Below are positions 10,441 through 20,069 of a stretch of 64,000 nucleotides of DNA, in pieces (position 1 is the stretch's first letter; each line of letters starts with the position of its first letter). The DNA comes from Didymella arachidicola (lineage: Eukaryota; Ascomycota; Dothideomycetes; Pleosporales; Didymellaceae). A model generated the notes under the pieces. It was not told the DNA's origin and searched no databases. It saw only the letters and a list, made by a program, of their open reading frames with translations. A program made the translations under genes and the position numbers. Where the stretch lies: contig CM049989.1 in the NCBI GenBank assembly GCA_016630955.3, positions 124,001 through 188,000 on the forward strand, read 5' to 3'.

Positions 10441-11503
10441 ATAGAGCCAAAAACGCACTCCACGGGTATTCTGGTCGGTTGAATCTCTTCTGACCGCAGC
10501 TAGCATCACGTTTGCTGACATTGTCGGTCGGGTCAACGTCGGGCATCCTGGTCAATGCTTGGGTCTACTGTCTTTCTTCACCCCACTGATCCTAGTCTGG
10601 TACGTCGAGGGACGTCGATGGGAGAGCTGCGGTTCGCTCTTCTCTTGGTATCCCTCTCCCTGCATACTGTTTTCAATGACTCGTCTGACACGTTACAGGC
10701 CTGCAGTGTTTTACGCAGCTATGAACTTCAAGGGCATCGGTGTCATTGCGCCTGCATACTATCTCTTCAGCGCATGGACCACAAGCAGTACACGATACAA
10801 GATGTGTTCCGGCCGCCACGTGCCAGAGTCCATTGCGCGGGCTATCTTGCCAGTGACGATCCTTGGATATGCTCAACACACCATGCTTGAGCTCCTTACA
10901 CCCTTTGACGATAATCAGCGTCAGGATTTGGTAATCACGTGGCACTTCGCGGCACTCCTTGTCAGCCTGCACATGAAAGCGTTTCGAGAGCTCCGGATCA
11001 CCAACAATCCCCAGCTCTCGTCTCCTTCGAGAAGTACTCTACGGTTGATTCGCCACATCTCTTCAGAGCCTACGCAACCACTTGTTTTCACACCCTTACA
11101 TCACGTTGCCAGCGTTGCATACACTCAGCTTTCCTGGAGTCCAGCTGTTTTCTTCCCTCGTTACCTGTCATCAATTATCATTTCCCGCGAGCAAGTTTCT
11201 CTTTCCCTGAAGGTGCAAGTATTTGCTTTCACAAAGCACAATTTCTATTTAGCTTTCATTTCAACTACAGTTTTTGGTATGTACACTCTAGTTGATCTGC
11301 GTATTAAAGGCTTAGCGACTTTAGAGGAAGTGGGCCTTAGGACGATTACATTCCTTGTTTCACAGGTTTTGATCAGACCTGGCGCTAGCCTTGTGGGATT
11401 GTGGTGGTGGAGGGAACTCAAGCTAGTAGGCAAGAGACTAAGCTTAAGAGACATCGTTGGACGCAGTGGACTTAACTTTTTGGTTCTCGGAAAAGACGAT
11501 TAA
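10441..11503 (+). CDS. Multi-span membrane protein of the type found in fungal metabolite clusters
   Basis: The open frame covers about 353 codons from behind a TAG near 10441 to 11503. It predicts six or more hydrophobic segments; features include SFFTPLILVWYVEG, GIGVIAPAYYLFSAW, ILGYAQHTMLEL, and a C-terminal half ending in a hydrophilic tail. The GxxAPxYYL block recalls uncharacterised integral membrane proteins and membrane-bound terpene-cyclase-like proteins of fungal secondary metabolism; that likeness is from memory. The true start is unclear: a short frame at 10252-10440 encodes a plausible N-terminal helix (AIFVVLTAVGLV) in another phase, so either an unseen intron near 10430 or a frameshift joins them. 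No partner biosynthetic gene is present. Confidence 0.55.
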
Positions 11504-12205
11504 TAGTCGTCCTCCGTTTACAGGCATAAGTTGGCGCTTAAGACATTTAAATAGATGCTTTGACAACCGTTCGCTGCGCTGTCCCAGGCCTGTGCTTCGC
11601 CATTAGACATTACCTGTATTTGAGGGAAAGGGGAACATTTCAAATGTCATGCAGGAACGTGGCATGATCCACCTAGTGTTGGCCTTGTTTTTTAGGAAAG
11701 GGAAGGAATGAAGAATTTGCGGCCGAAGCGTGTGGCGAAGTAAAATATTAAGTAACATCCCTGAAGCTTTAAGGTGGACTTTAATGCCGAAACCTTTAGT
11801 TAATCTGGTCAGTTGGTTCTATAATCTATAGAAGGTGTGCTTTTTTGGCATACAGCCTTCGATACCCAGAAAGGTTGCCACAGAAACACTAAACCGCAAA
11901 GGCGCAGAGAATCATAGACTATAACAGTGTCTACACTTCTTAAGACGTGAGATAAATTTTCTTAACAAGTGTCTGCTGCGACGAGGGAGCCAATTGGGTT
12001 GAACGAACTGTGCACTGTCACAAATCAGAATCTCGAGCATTAAGAAGTAGCTGCCAGACCTGTGAAAAGACGGGTAGTCGAAGAAAAGACCGCATGAGCA
12101 CAGGCGCGAGTCACTTCAGTTTCCACTATTACAAAACCATTGAGTTGCTTTCCTACCAGAGTTCCCTCTGCGCATCTGCTAGCTTCGACCTTCCAATCGA
12201 GCATG
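11504..12205. other. Intergenic stretch between convergent genes
   Basis: AT-richer sequence with stops in all frames. I see no gene, RNA or repeat. It holds the 3' ends of the membrane protein (+) and the NmrA-like gene (-). Confidence 0.5.
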
Positions 12206-13144
12206 CTATAGCTCCTGAATCAGGTACCCACGGTGCTCCTCGAGCCACTGCCGCATTGTAGTAGGCTTCCTTCCAATAGTCCTTTCGACAAAGTTGTTTA
12301 GTGACCAGCACACTTCGTTTGCCTGTTCGAACTTGAAAAATTCCCACATCTCCTCGGCGATTCTCTCGCTCATAACGGGTCCATAGAAGCGCAGGAAGGA
12401 CTGCCTGCTGCCATCAAACGGTATTTCTCGCCCCAAAATTTCTCCCAAAAGCTTAGAGACCTCCTGGAATTCGAGCCAATCCGTCCCGTTGTTCATGGTG
12501 TGGAATTGACCTATATGCTTGGCGTTATCCGAAAGAAGGAGTCGTCCGGCCACCTCTGCAACATCTCTTGGGTCGATAAATGGAACGCGATGCTCAGGCC
12601 AGATGAGCTTTTTCTCCATCTGAACAGACTTGATTTGCAAAAACATGTTGTCCATGAAGCTAGCGCCGCTGTTGATGTAGGTCACTGGGAGCCCGCTCTG
12701 GTCAAGAACTGCTTTCGCAATGGGATGTTGGACTGGGAGACTGCCTCCACCTTGAAGGGAGGCTGGAATGAGGCGAGGGTTTAGCTCTGGAAACATGCCT
12801 ACGAGCCGCACGATATGAAGTGCGACTCCCCACTTCTTAAAAGCGGTGACGACATTCTCCATTGCCCCTTTCTCGTTCGTGCCAGAAGGCGTAACCAGGA
12901 ATGCACCCTCTATGCCTTCTGTAGCCGCTTCCAAGGATGGGAGATCGAAAAAATTCGCGACAACAACCTCAGCGGACGGGAAGGCATGTTGCAAATCTTC
13001 TTTCTTTTCGGAAACACTTGTGGCAAGCCGGAGCCGGAGTCCAGGACGCTGTTGCAGGAGAAATGTCGCAAGGGGCCTGCCGAGGTGCCCGCTGGCTCCA
13101 AAGATCAGGATACTATTGAGTATTGGCTTCCGCGTGTCAGACAT
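12206..13144 (-). CDS. NmrA-like NAD(P)-binding reductase/regulator
   Basis: Intron-less gene of 312 residues. The N-terminus has a Rossmann fold with the glycine motif GASGHLGRP (about residues 16-24), followed by the Rossmann alternation ending in EGAFLVTPSG and an INSGASFMDNM block, as in NmrA-like and isoflavone-reductase-like atypical short-chain dehydrogenases. These lack the classical YxxxK pair and often act as redox sensors or as NADPH-dependent reductases in metabolite clusters. Start ATG at 13144 is chosen because it directly precedes the fold. Neighbours are the membrane protein gene (convergent) and a MITE upstream. The exact role cannot be assigned. Confidence 0.85.
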   Translation of the reverse strand: MSDTRKPILNSILIFGASGHLGRPLATFLLQQRPGLRLRLATSVSEKKEDLQHAFPSAEVVVANFFDLPSLEAATEGIEGAFLVTPSGTNEKGAMENVVTAFKKWGVALHIVRLVGMFPELNPRLIPASLQGGGSLPVQHPIAKAVLDQSGLPVTYINSGASFMDNMFLQIKSVQMEKKLIWPEHRVPFIDPRDVAEVAGRLLLSDNAKHIGQFHTMNNGTDWLEFQEVSKLLGEILGREIPFDGSRQSFLRFYGPVMSERIAEEMWEFFKFEQANEVCWSLNNFVERTIGRKPTTMRQWLEEHRGYLIQEL

Positions 13145-13726
13145 TGTAGGAGTGTCAAATGATGGCCGGATACGTGTGATGCGCTTCAGGCGAAGATTTT
13201 GGTTGAGCTTGTATGAACGGGCGCAGGAAGCTTTCTATACTTGTCAACAATCGAGTAGAGTAGAGTGGATTACAAGTGTTCCAACCACTTGACTAGCTCA
13301 ACAAGTGTATGCTCCCGAGTTAATGGTCGCCATGTTCTAAAATAAGAACTATTCCGGCTTTGGTGGTGTATTCAGTACTCCATCTAATCAAATACTTCCG
13401 AGGTTTCGTCCGTTAGAACTTCGGTCTAACGGTGTAAACTCCAATCTTCTGTCAATACTTGCGAGCTTAGGCTGTTGTTCCTAAGCTTTGATCAAAAGCC
13501 ATCTGTGCAGTCACCCGATCCGCGTTGATTTGTCCGTCCGTGGAGATTGGAGCAACTGCTTGGCAGTATCCACAAACTAACGCCGGCTTTGCTAGCTAGT
13601 GCATAGTAGTACATGGCGGTAAATTTTGTAAGTAGAGTTAATTTATAGAGGTGTTTAGCTATATTCCTTTGGTAGCTTATATATATAATTAATATAGATT
13701 CTATATAAAGCTTAGTATTTTATATA
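13145..13726. other. Promoter side of the NmrA-like gene, then AT-rich DNA
   Basis: No ORF or repeat is supported. From about 13600 the sequence becomes strongly AT-rich with TATA runs, continuing up to the MITE. Confidence 0.5.
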
Positions 13727-14160
13727 ACGTACCTTACGGGCGAACACCGCACACAGGCGAACGCCGCAACTTGTTTTACTAGTTAAACCTCTATTTTTAC
13801 TTCTAAATAACTCCTCTAGTACTAGGTGTTAAATTCTTAATATTTTATAGTAGAGCTGCAAGTATATAAAGAAGCAGTTTCTAAAATTAAAAAGGTATAG
13901 CTTTAGTAAATAATAAGTTATTAAGGAAAAAGTAAATTATAGAGATTATTTAGACCTACTTTTCTATACCTCTAGATCTATAAGAGCTAGAGCTAAGCTA
14001 CTTATAAGGCTAAAAGTACACCTATATAAGATATATATATTTAATTTTTAGAAGATTCTATAAGATAGTTCTAGAGCTATTAGCCTCTAGATGTTTGGTT
14101 TTCCCTAGTAAAACTAGATGCGGCGTTCGCCCGTGTGCGGCGTTCGCCCGTGAGGTACGT
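13727..14160. mobile_element. MITE (434 bp) with the termini of subfamily A
   Basis: It lies between TA 13725-13726 and TA 14161-14162. The 42-bp terminal inverted repeats (13727-13768 and 14119-14160) differ at three positions, all transitions. They consist of ACGTACCT and two tandem copies of the CGGGCGAACGCCG motif, matching the tip of element A1 except at one or two positions. The interior is very AT-rich and has no coding capacity. It is a non-autonomous passenger that a Fot1-like transposase could recognise. The right TA is shared with element B, which abuts it directly. Confidence 0.85.
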
Positions 14161-14162
14161 TA

Positions 14163-16026
14163 ACGTACATGTACAACGAGCGGACCGGTCAACGAGCGGG
14201 CCACTTTTGCCAAGACCACACCAAAACTCCCCCTATTATGGCCCAAAACACTACAAACTGGCGCTGCATAAGGCAAAACAAGCTGTAATATTACTAAGAG
14301 ACCTCTTCTACAGCATTCTTGCACGTTCGCGCGTTGTGCCCACTCTCTCCGCACCGTCCACAGCGTCGTTGGGATGGTTCACCTCCTTCAGCCCGAACCT
14401 GCTTCTTTGCCTTCTTACCATCACTACGCGCGCTAAACTCCTGCAGAGCAGCTATCCGCTGGCCCTCTTCAACCGCAAGGCTTCCCTTAGCTTGAATACG
14501 CTTTCTTTTGTGCGATTTACGTCGCGTGGCGGCCTTATTAGCCGCTCGAAGCTCAGTAATCTCCTGTTGTGCCAAAACCAGCTTGTGCGCAATAATTGCT
14601 GCCCCCTTTGAGACCTTCTCAAACGCTTCAACTATAGAGGTTGGTGAGCTATTAACATGCGTCTGAATCCTCTTCTTCACAAGCGTTGATTGCGACCCAA
14701 ATTCCAGGGTATTGCTTGGGGTTTGCGACTGCCAGAGCGGGCTGTTTTGGGGGAGTGGTGGCGATGGGGTGCGCAGCTTCACATCCAGGGCCAATATGAC
14801 GCGATCTGGGGCAAAGGGAGCCAATCCGGCCCCTCGGAACCCTCCTTGAATGTTGCTAGGGGTAATAGCTTTCTTGTGAGCCGCTACAAAGCATGGGAGG
14901 AACTCCTGCTTTGTAATGTGGTTGATCCGGTTGCGCATAAGCTCATTAACCTCAACCCCGTACGCCTTCTTCAGAGGGCCAAAACAACCCACATCAAGTG
15001 GCTGAAGGAGGTGCGATGAGTGCGGAGGCATGCATAGGATCACAATCTTCTGATCCTTGCAGTATTGCGTGAATTCTGGAGTGTTGTGGCTCCCATGACC
15101 GTCAATAATCAGCAACCGGTGGCTGCCAACAGTGCGCGCCTTTGTATACCTGTCAAAGTGCTTCAACCAGTCAAAACCAAGCTCATTGGTAGTCCAGCCG
15201 TTCTCAGAGATGGCAATACTCCAATCTTGGGGCAGGTTGTTGTCCTTGTACCAGCTGGACTGGTGTTGGCGGGCTTTGAAGATGATGTAGGGTGGAATAG
15301 CCCATCCTGTGGCATTAATGCCCTCAATGACTGTTACCCACTCCCGGTTGCCTGGCTGGACCTGCTTTGCTCGTCCTAGTTTCTCTGCATCTGTTACAAC
15401 AACTCCGGTGGATATCTGGCCCATCATGAAGCCTGTCTCGTCAAAGTTGTACGTGTCGTTGTCCTGGATGCCATACTTGACTTTGGTAGTAGCTACAAGG
15501 TTGAACCAGCCCTGTATAACCTCAGGGTCCTCGCAGAGGGCTCGCTTGTAGTCATACTTGCGATTAAAAACTGTTTTGAGCTCCTCCTGACGCGAAACAA
15601 ACCTGCTGGCCCACCTTGGGCCAACAGGGGCCAAACTGCGCTCTTTCAGCAGAGAATTGGCCATATCAGCCACAAATTCAAGCCGGGGGGACTCTCCTCG
15701 CGTAACCAGCTCAAGTATGCGCATAACAATCACCTGCTCCTCAGCGCTGGTTAGATTCCGTAAGTTGGCCATAATATTAACGCGTGAAGGTCGTCCAGCG
15801 CGTCGTTGGTGTAGTGTAGTTCGAGAGACGCTGTAGATAGCTGCAGCGCGTCGCTCTGAGAGATTCGCGTCTTGTTTGAGAGCTTGGAGCGCAAGCTGTA
15901 TCTGACGCTCGTTTGACGCGTTAAACTGTACTTGTTGTGGAGGCATTAGTGTAGGGAGGGAGTTTTGGTGTGGTCTTGGCAAAAGTGGCCCGCTCGTTGA
16001 CCGGTCCGCTCGTTGTACATGTACGT
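14163..16026 (-). mobile_element. Pogo/Fot1-like element B, apparently intact
   Basis: 1,864 bp between TA 14161-14162 and TA 16027-16028. The terminal inverted repeats of about 69 bp (14163-14231, 15958-16026) match throughout. Each has the tip ACGTACATGTAC, two copies of an ACGAGCGGRCC motif and the constant block CTTTTGCCAAGACCACACC. It carries one uninterrupted transposase gene on the minus strand. The identical ends and open frame suggest recent activity. Confidence 0.93.
14294..15946 (-). CDS. Pogo/Fot1-type DDE transposase with C-terminal zinc knuckle
   Basis: 550 residues from ATG 15946; the frame is open further upstream (to 15982), but only into the terminal repeat and without an ATG. 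Order: N-terminal psq-like helix-turn-helix (residues about 10-55, RRAAAIYSVSRTTLHQRRAG), a second CENP-B/Tc5-type DNA-binding domain (about 60-150, with FNRKYDYKRALC), and the DDE catalytic core with YNFDETGF, LLIIDGHGSHN and LLQPLDVGCFGPLKKAY. A basic linker and a CCHC knuckle (CGRCGESGHNARTC, about residues 529-542) end the protein. It would cut and paste at TA sites in the nucleus. The knuckle is unusual for this family. The gene fills almost the whole element. Confidence 0.92.
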   Translation of the reverse strand: MPPQQVQFNASNERQIQLALQALKQDANLSERRAAAIYSVSRTTLHQRRAGRPSRVNIMANLRNLTSAEEQVIVMRILELVTRGESPRLEFVADMANSLLKERSLAPVGPRWASRFVSRQEELKTVFNRKYDYKRALCEDPEVIQGWFNLVATTKVKYGIQDNDTYNFDETGFMMGQISTGVVVTDAEKLGRAKQVQPGNREWVTVIEGINATGWAIPPYIIFKARQHQSSWYKDNNLPQDWSIAISENGWTTNELGFDWLKHFDRYTKARTVGSHRLLIIDGHGSHNTPEFTQYCKDQKIVILCMPPHSSHLLQPLDVGCFGPLKKAYGVEVNELMRNRINHITKQEFLPCFVAAHKKAITPSNIQGGFRGAGLAPFAPDRVILALDVKLRTPSPPLPQNSPLWQSQTPSNTLEFGSQSTLVKKRIQTHVNSSPTSIVEAFEKVSKGAAIIAHKLVLAQQEITELRAANKAATRRKSHKRKRIQAKGSLAVEEGQRIAALQEFSARSDGKKAKKQVRAEGGEPSQRRCGRCGESGHNARTCKNAVEEVS

Positions 16027-16166
16027 TATCTATTAAATATTTATATAACTATACTTACTCTCTATTAAGAATCTCTGTCTAATCTAAAAAGAATAATAGA
16101 ACAGGTAATAGCCTAAATACAGGCTACGCAGTAGGTACTGCCGAATGCAATACTATGATATCACAT

Positions 16167-18060
16167 CTAATGGACATTTATTCTTGCACCCTTATTGTGC
16201 TCTGCTTCAAGGTACCTAACCTGCCGCAAGCCGCTTTCTTGCCGCACGTAGGCTTGCATTGCCTTTGCCAGATCCGCGCTATCCGGCGCGGATGCGCCAT
16301 AAACGTACGCAACCTCAAGTAGATTAAAGGTAAGCAATTCGATCCTGCGTCTCCAAAGTGTCCAGTAAGTCGGCGTCATTGCAAGCACCGAGACCAGACT
16401 TAGCGTGGACGCGCAGGCAAGGTATGGGATGCTGACTCGGCATGCTACTACACGCTTCTCTCCGAAAATATTGACTTGCGGTGTCCAGTTGTGGACAAGG
16501 GGGAGGCTGGACGCGGTCTTATCAGGTGACCGAAATAAGATCTCATTTTCAGTTGTATTCGCTGCGGCAACTGCTGTGCGAAATGCCATGTTTCATAGCT
16601 TGTCAAGAACATACTGGGGAGATGAGCCACTGTAGACTTCTTTGTGAGGAACAGACTTAGGTTGGGTCGTCGAACGCTGTGGTGCAATTCATCATGTTCA
16701 TATCCCCACATATGAACCGTTTTGCCAGGAGCATTCGCAAGCTACCTGCAGAGGCCATGTTGTCACCGTTGCTGTATATGGCTACTTCTTGCTGAAACCC
16801 CATATTGTACCATCGAACCCAATGCTGAGTGAGGCCTCAGTAATGTTGCAATGCCTCCTGGTCGACCTTCGTGGGGCTGTATATTGTTAGATACGAACGC
16901 TACTACGTGGAGCCGAACCCCAGTAGGAGAGCATTTACGCTTGTGCCACTATAGTGTCACTCTGCCAGTGGTCATGCAACAAGCGCACAGTTCCATTCTT
17001 CAGTTCGACCTCGTAGTTAATGATGGCATGATGCAGAGAACATCTAATAATAAAAACTTGTCCTCCGCAGACGGGCTCACGTTTAACCAAGCTGAAAACT
17101 TCGAAATAACCGCGCGCCTCAGCGGCCGTTCTCTGGGCGCGTGAATCCTTGGTAAGACCAGGCATACGTGAGGAGCTAGCTATTGAAGGATGGAATAACC
17201 TTCAGCCCATGATTATCGTCGCTCAAGAAGCCATCGTGCAGGTCGGACGAGTCCCAAGACATGCTGGTCAGATCGGCACAATCAATGTCAAACCCATAGC
17301 CCTGTACATGCTTAGTATGCGGCCGCAAGCATAGCATAAGGCCATAAGCCTTACCTGTACGCTGCCCACGCACCCATCCCCACACTTTTCAGCATGGAAC
17401 CTCAACTAGACAGGTGAATTTTCTGAGTACTGGTTCCAGATCACGTCAAAAGTCGTTGAAGTGATTGAGATGTTCGGGAAAAGGTAACGAGAGGGAAACA
17501 GCTGAGCGACATGCAATTCATGGCTTCCGAAGGTTTTCTGCAGAGCATTGCTATCGATTAACGATGCACGCTGGAAGAGCGGGCTTTGTGACGTCGAGAC
17601 CAAGCAGAGCAAGGAAACTATTGCTAGCTTGGTCCAACGAAAGTGGATCAGATTGTTAAATGCTCCAATGTACGAATGTACGAATGAGATTCGTACATAT
17701 GAAAGACGTCTCTCAAGGTTGACCCACACGCGGCGGCTTGCGAGTATGTGATCATAGCAACGTCCGCGAGGGTAAACAACATCAGGCCGTCCATTACAGT
17801 TGTTAGGATCGCCAGGTTTACTTGGGGCTGGATATCAACATTTCGAAACTGCCACCGATCGACAAGAGAGCGGTCGCTGGCTAGCAGCACTGCGACCGCC
17901 GCAGCAGACAGCATGACGATAGACAATAGCGCTGCTACGCCTAGCCATGCGAAAGGGGGGACGCGTGTCGCCGGGTGCTCAGGGGAGGTGTTGTATCCGT
18001 GGGGCCCCGCCGGGAGGGCCGATCATTCTGAGAGCCATGCCACCCCCGGTGTCGGGCCAC
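16167..18060 (-). pseudogene. Decayed fungal multi-span membrane protein of unknown function
   Basis: Successive minus-strand pieces read like one uncharacterised fungal family: a hydrophobic N-terminus with FRNVDIQPQVNLAILTTV (17926-17648), a piece with LFQRASLIDSNAL (about 17729-17406), CGDGCVGSVQ joined over a 53-nt intron (17302-17354) to GYGFDIDCADLTS, a CSLHHAIINYEVELKNGTV piece (to 16935), then FRTAVAAAN and a C-terminal membrane span plus tail (16589-16167). Phase changes near 17170 and 16930 and stops (one TGA in place of TGG just before 16589) separate them. The intron is well formed (branch ACTAAG), so this was a real gene. Family recognition is from memory. Confidence 0.55.
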
Positions 18061-18712
18061 GATAGGGCATCATCACTATTGAGTCGGTCGGATGACGACC
18101 TATATTCGGCATCTGCCACGTGGGGAGGAAGGCATGGGTCGTGGGCTGTGTCCGACAAGCGTGTTCGTGGCTCCATATTGACCTGTGTACCTACTGCTTT
18201 GATAAGGTTTTAGAACGCTTGATGATTGCAGTTGCTTCGTAAGTGCGCAGGTACGCATCAAACGAGGATCCTGTTGTACAAGCAGTACCTTTTTTTTTAG
18301 CGCTCACATGCTCTTGGAAGAACATAGCTACCTAGGTATAGTACAGCCTAGGTTGCCGATTTTAGCTCTTTATGTAATCAGCTGAACCTAAATACTAGCA
18401 ATGATAGCGTTTGCCGGTAAGCGACGTTCGCTTGCCATGTCCGCTGTCTCCATACAGTACGGTTATATTAGAAGGGGAGTGAGGGCTAGTATAAGAAGAG
18501 GAGAGGAGGGGATTTGCGGGTGAATATAGCGGAGATGTAAATATTTTGTGGGGGACGCTCATCTTCGAAATAAAAGTAATAATAATGTTGATTGTGGGGT
18601 GTGTCGATAGGCGTCTAAGTAGATAAAATAGGGAAATGCTTGGGCAAGATAGATAAGGTACTCGGATTTGGTTTACGTGGAGTGTTGGGTCAGTGTACTA
18701 ACACTACCCTCC
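18061..18712. other. No supported gene
   Basis: AT-rich, purine-biased DNA with stops in all frames. It separates the decayed membrane gene from the housekeeping block and includes the 3' flank of npgA. Confidence 0.5.
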
Positions 18713-19821
18713 TCAAGCCTCCCGTGCAACCCTCATAACCTCGTCCAAATCCAACCCCCTAAACTCGGTCAACACGTCCGGCAGCACCGCATGCCCACCC
18801 CTCCCCCTCGCCGCAACACCAAGCATGTAATTCTCCTCGAAGGCCTGGATCTCCACCCTGCACTCGCTCCTGCGCTCCCGTCTAAGCCACACCTGGGCGT
18901 CGCTAAGGCGCTCGCCCCAGTGCCCACGCACGCCAGAGGCAGGAGACCTAACCTGTTTGAATTCCAACTCAGGGATCCAGGTAGCCAACAAGGCCTCCCC
19001 GTCGAGCTTGATGTAGGCTTCTTTGTAGCACCAGAAGGTGAAGAAGCGTCTTAGTTTGGCGTCGATGAGGAAATCGCTGCTGAAGGAGCGAGTGGAGCCA
19101 TCTGGCAGCGTGACGCGGAGCTGCTGTCCCTTGGTGCAGCATCGGCCGTGGCGGCCTAGCATATCCGGTGTGATCAGGGTGCCGTCTGGAAGTGAGAAGG
19201 GCGGGGCATTGTATTTAATGTCAAAGGATTCCACTTGGCTGAATATCCCGGCGTACATGTCTATCCACGCCTCGAACCCGTTTTCTTGTATCATTTTCGC
19301 CTCGTTTCGCTCGTTCACACATACGATATCCACGCCGAGCTCTGCGTCCAGTTCGTCCGTCTTGCAGCCGACGAGGGCGACGAGGCCGGCTTGGTGGGAG
19401 ATGTTGAATTCGCAGGGTGCGGGGCCGTGCGGGAGGACGGCAATGGGTTTGCCGTGTTTGGGGTTACGTTTGCGGGCGAATGTTATAGCTTTCCAGGGTA
19501 TGTTGAGGGTTTTGTGGACGAAGAGGCGTTTGAGGAGGGCGGAGGCCAGGCTCATTTTTGCGTCGGCTACATGGTATTTGCCGAGGATGGTGTCTCGTTC
19601 TTCTTGGGAGATTAATGTGAGGGCTTCTTTGGCCTGGTATGCATTCGGTCAGTCTGGATTGTGACGACAGGACCATTGTTCCAAAACTAGCTCTTTCTTG
19701 TGGTACATGGGGAAATGCCTACCGACTCTGCAATGTTGTCCCCAGGCCACAGCGTCCTCGTGTCCAGCAGCCAGCACGTGAGACGGCGTCTCGTGCGCGT
19801 GGCTGAATCGGCATCTGCCAT
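18713..19821 (-). CDS. npgA: 4'-phosphopantetheinyl transferase (NpgA/CfwA type)
   Basis: Transfers phosphopantetheine from CoA to carrier domains of polyketide synthases, non-ribosomal peptide synthetases and the lysine-pathway reductase. Two exons, 19821-19723 and 19633-18713, joined over an 89-nt intron with a GTAGGC donor and CCAG acceptor, give 339 residues. Diagnostic blocks: WLLDTRTLWPG at the N-terminus, LASALLKRLFV, FNISHQAGLVALVG, the magnesium-binding GVDIVCVNER, and FWCYKEAYIKLDGEALL (WxxKEAxxK type). It is full length for fungal Sfp-type enzymes. It is transcribed divergently from the SNO1-type gene with only 248 bases between starts. No carrier-protein gene occurs in the window; this enzyme serves the whole genome. 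Confidence 0.93.
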
Positions 19822-20069
19822 GTCGACTAGGTGCCGCGAACCATCAACGGCCGTCGCTCAGTCTTGTAAAGCGTCACTCGGCGCATTTATAGGCTACTCG
19901 CGGGTACGGCGGGGCCGAGTCGGACGCCTCGGAGAAGCGCTCCGATTTGCAATCATCGGCCCCCAGATTTTCGAGGCTCGGATACCGATAAGCTCCACAC
20001 CCTGCGCGATGACTCGGAGATTCTTCGACGCTGCCACGCTGCTCGAATACTTCCCCAGCGCAACCGGAC
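19822..20069. promoter_or_regulatory. Bidirectional promoter npgA / SNO1-type gene
   Basis: The two start codons face away from each other across 248 bases, so both promoters and 5' leaders must lie here or overlap. I see no clear TATA box. Confidence 0.6.

Noticed and set aside
15947..15982. Transposase B starting at 15982
   Set aside because: No ATG there; the twelve codons lie in the terminal inverted repeat. The ATG at 15946 fits the family.
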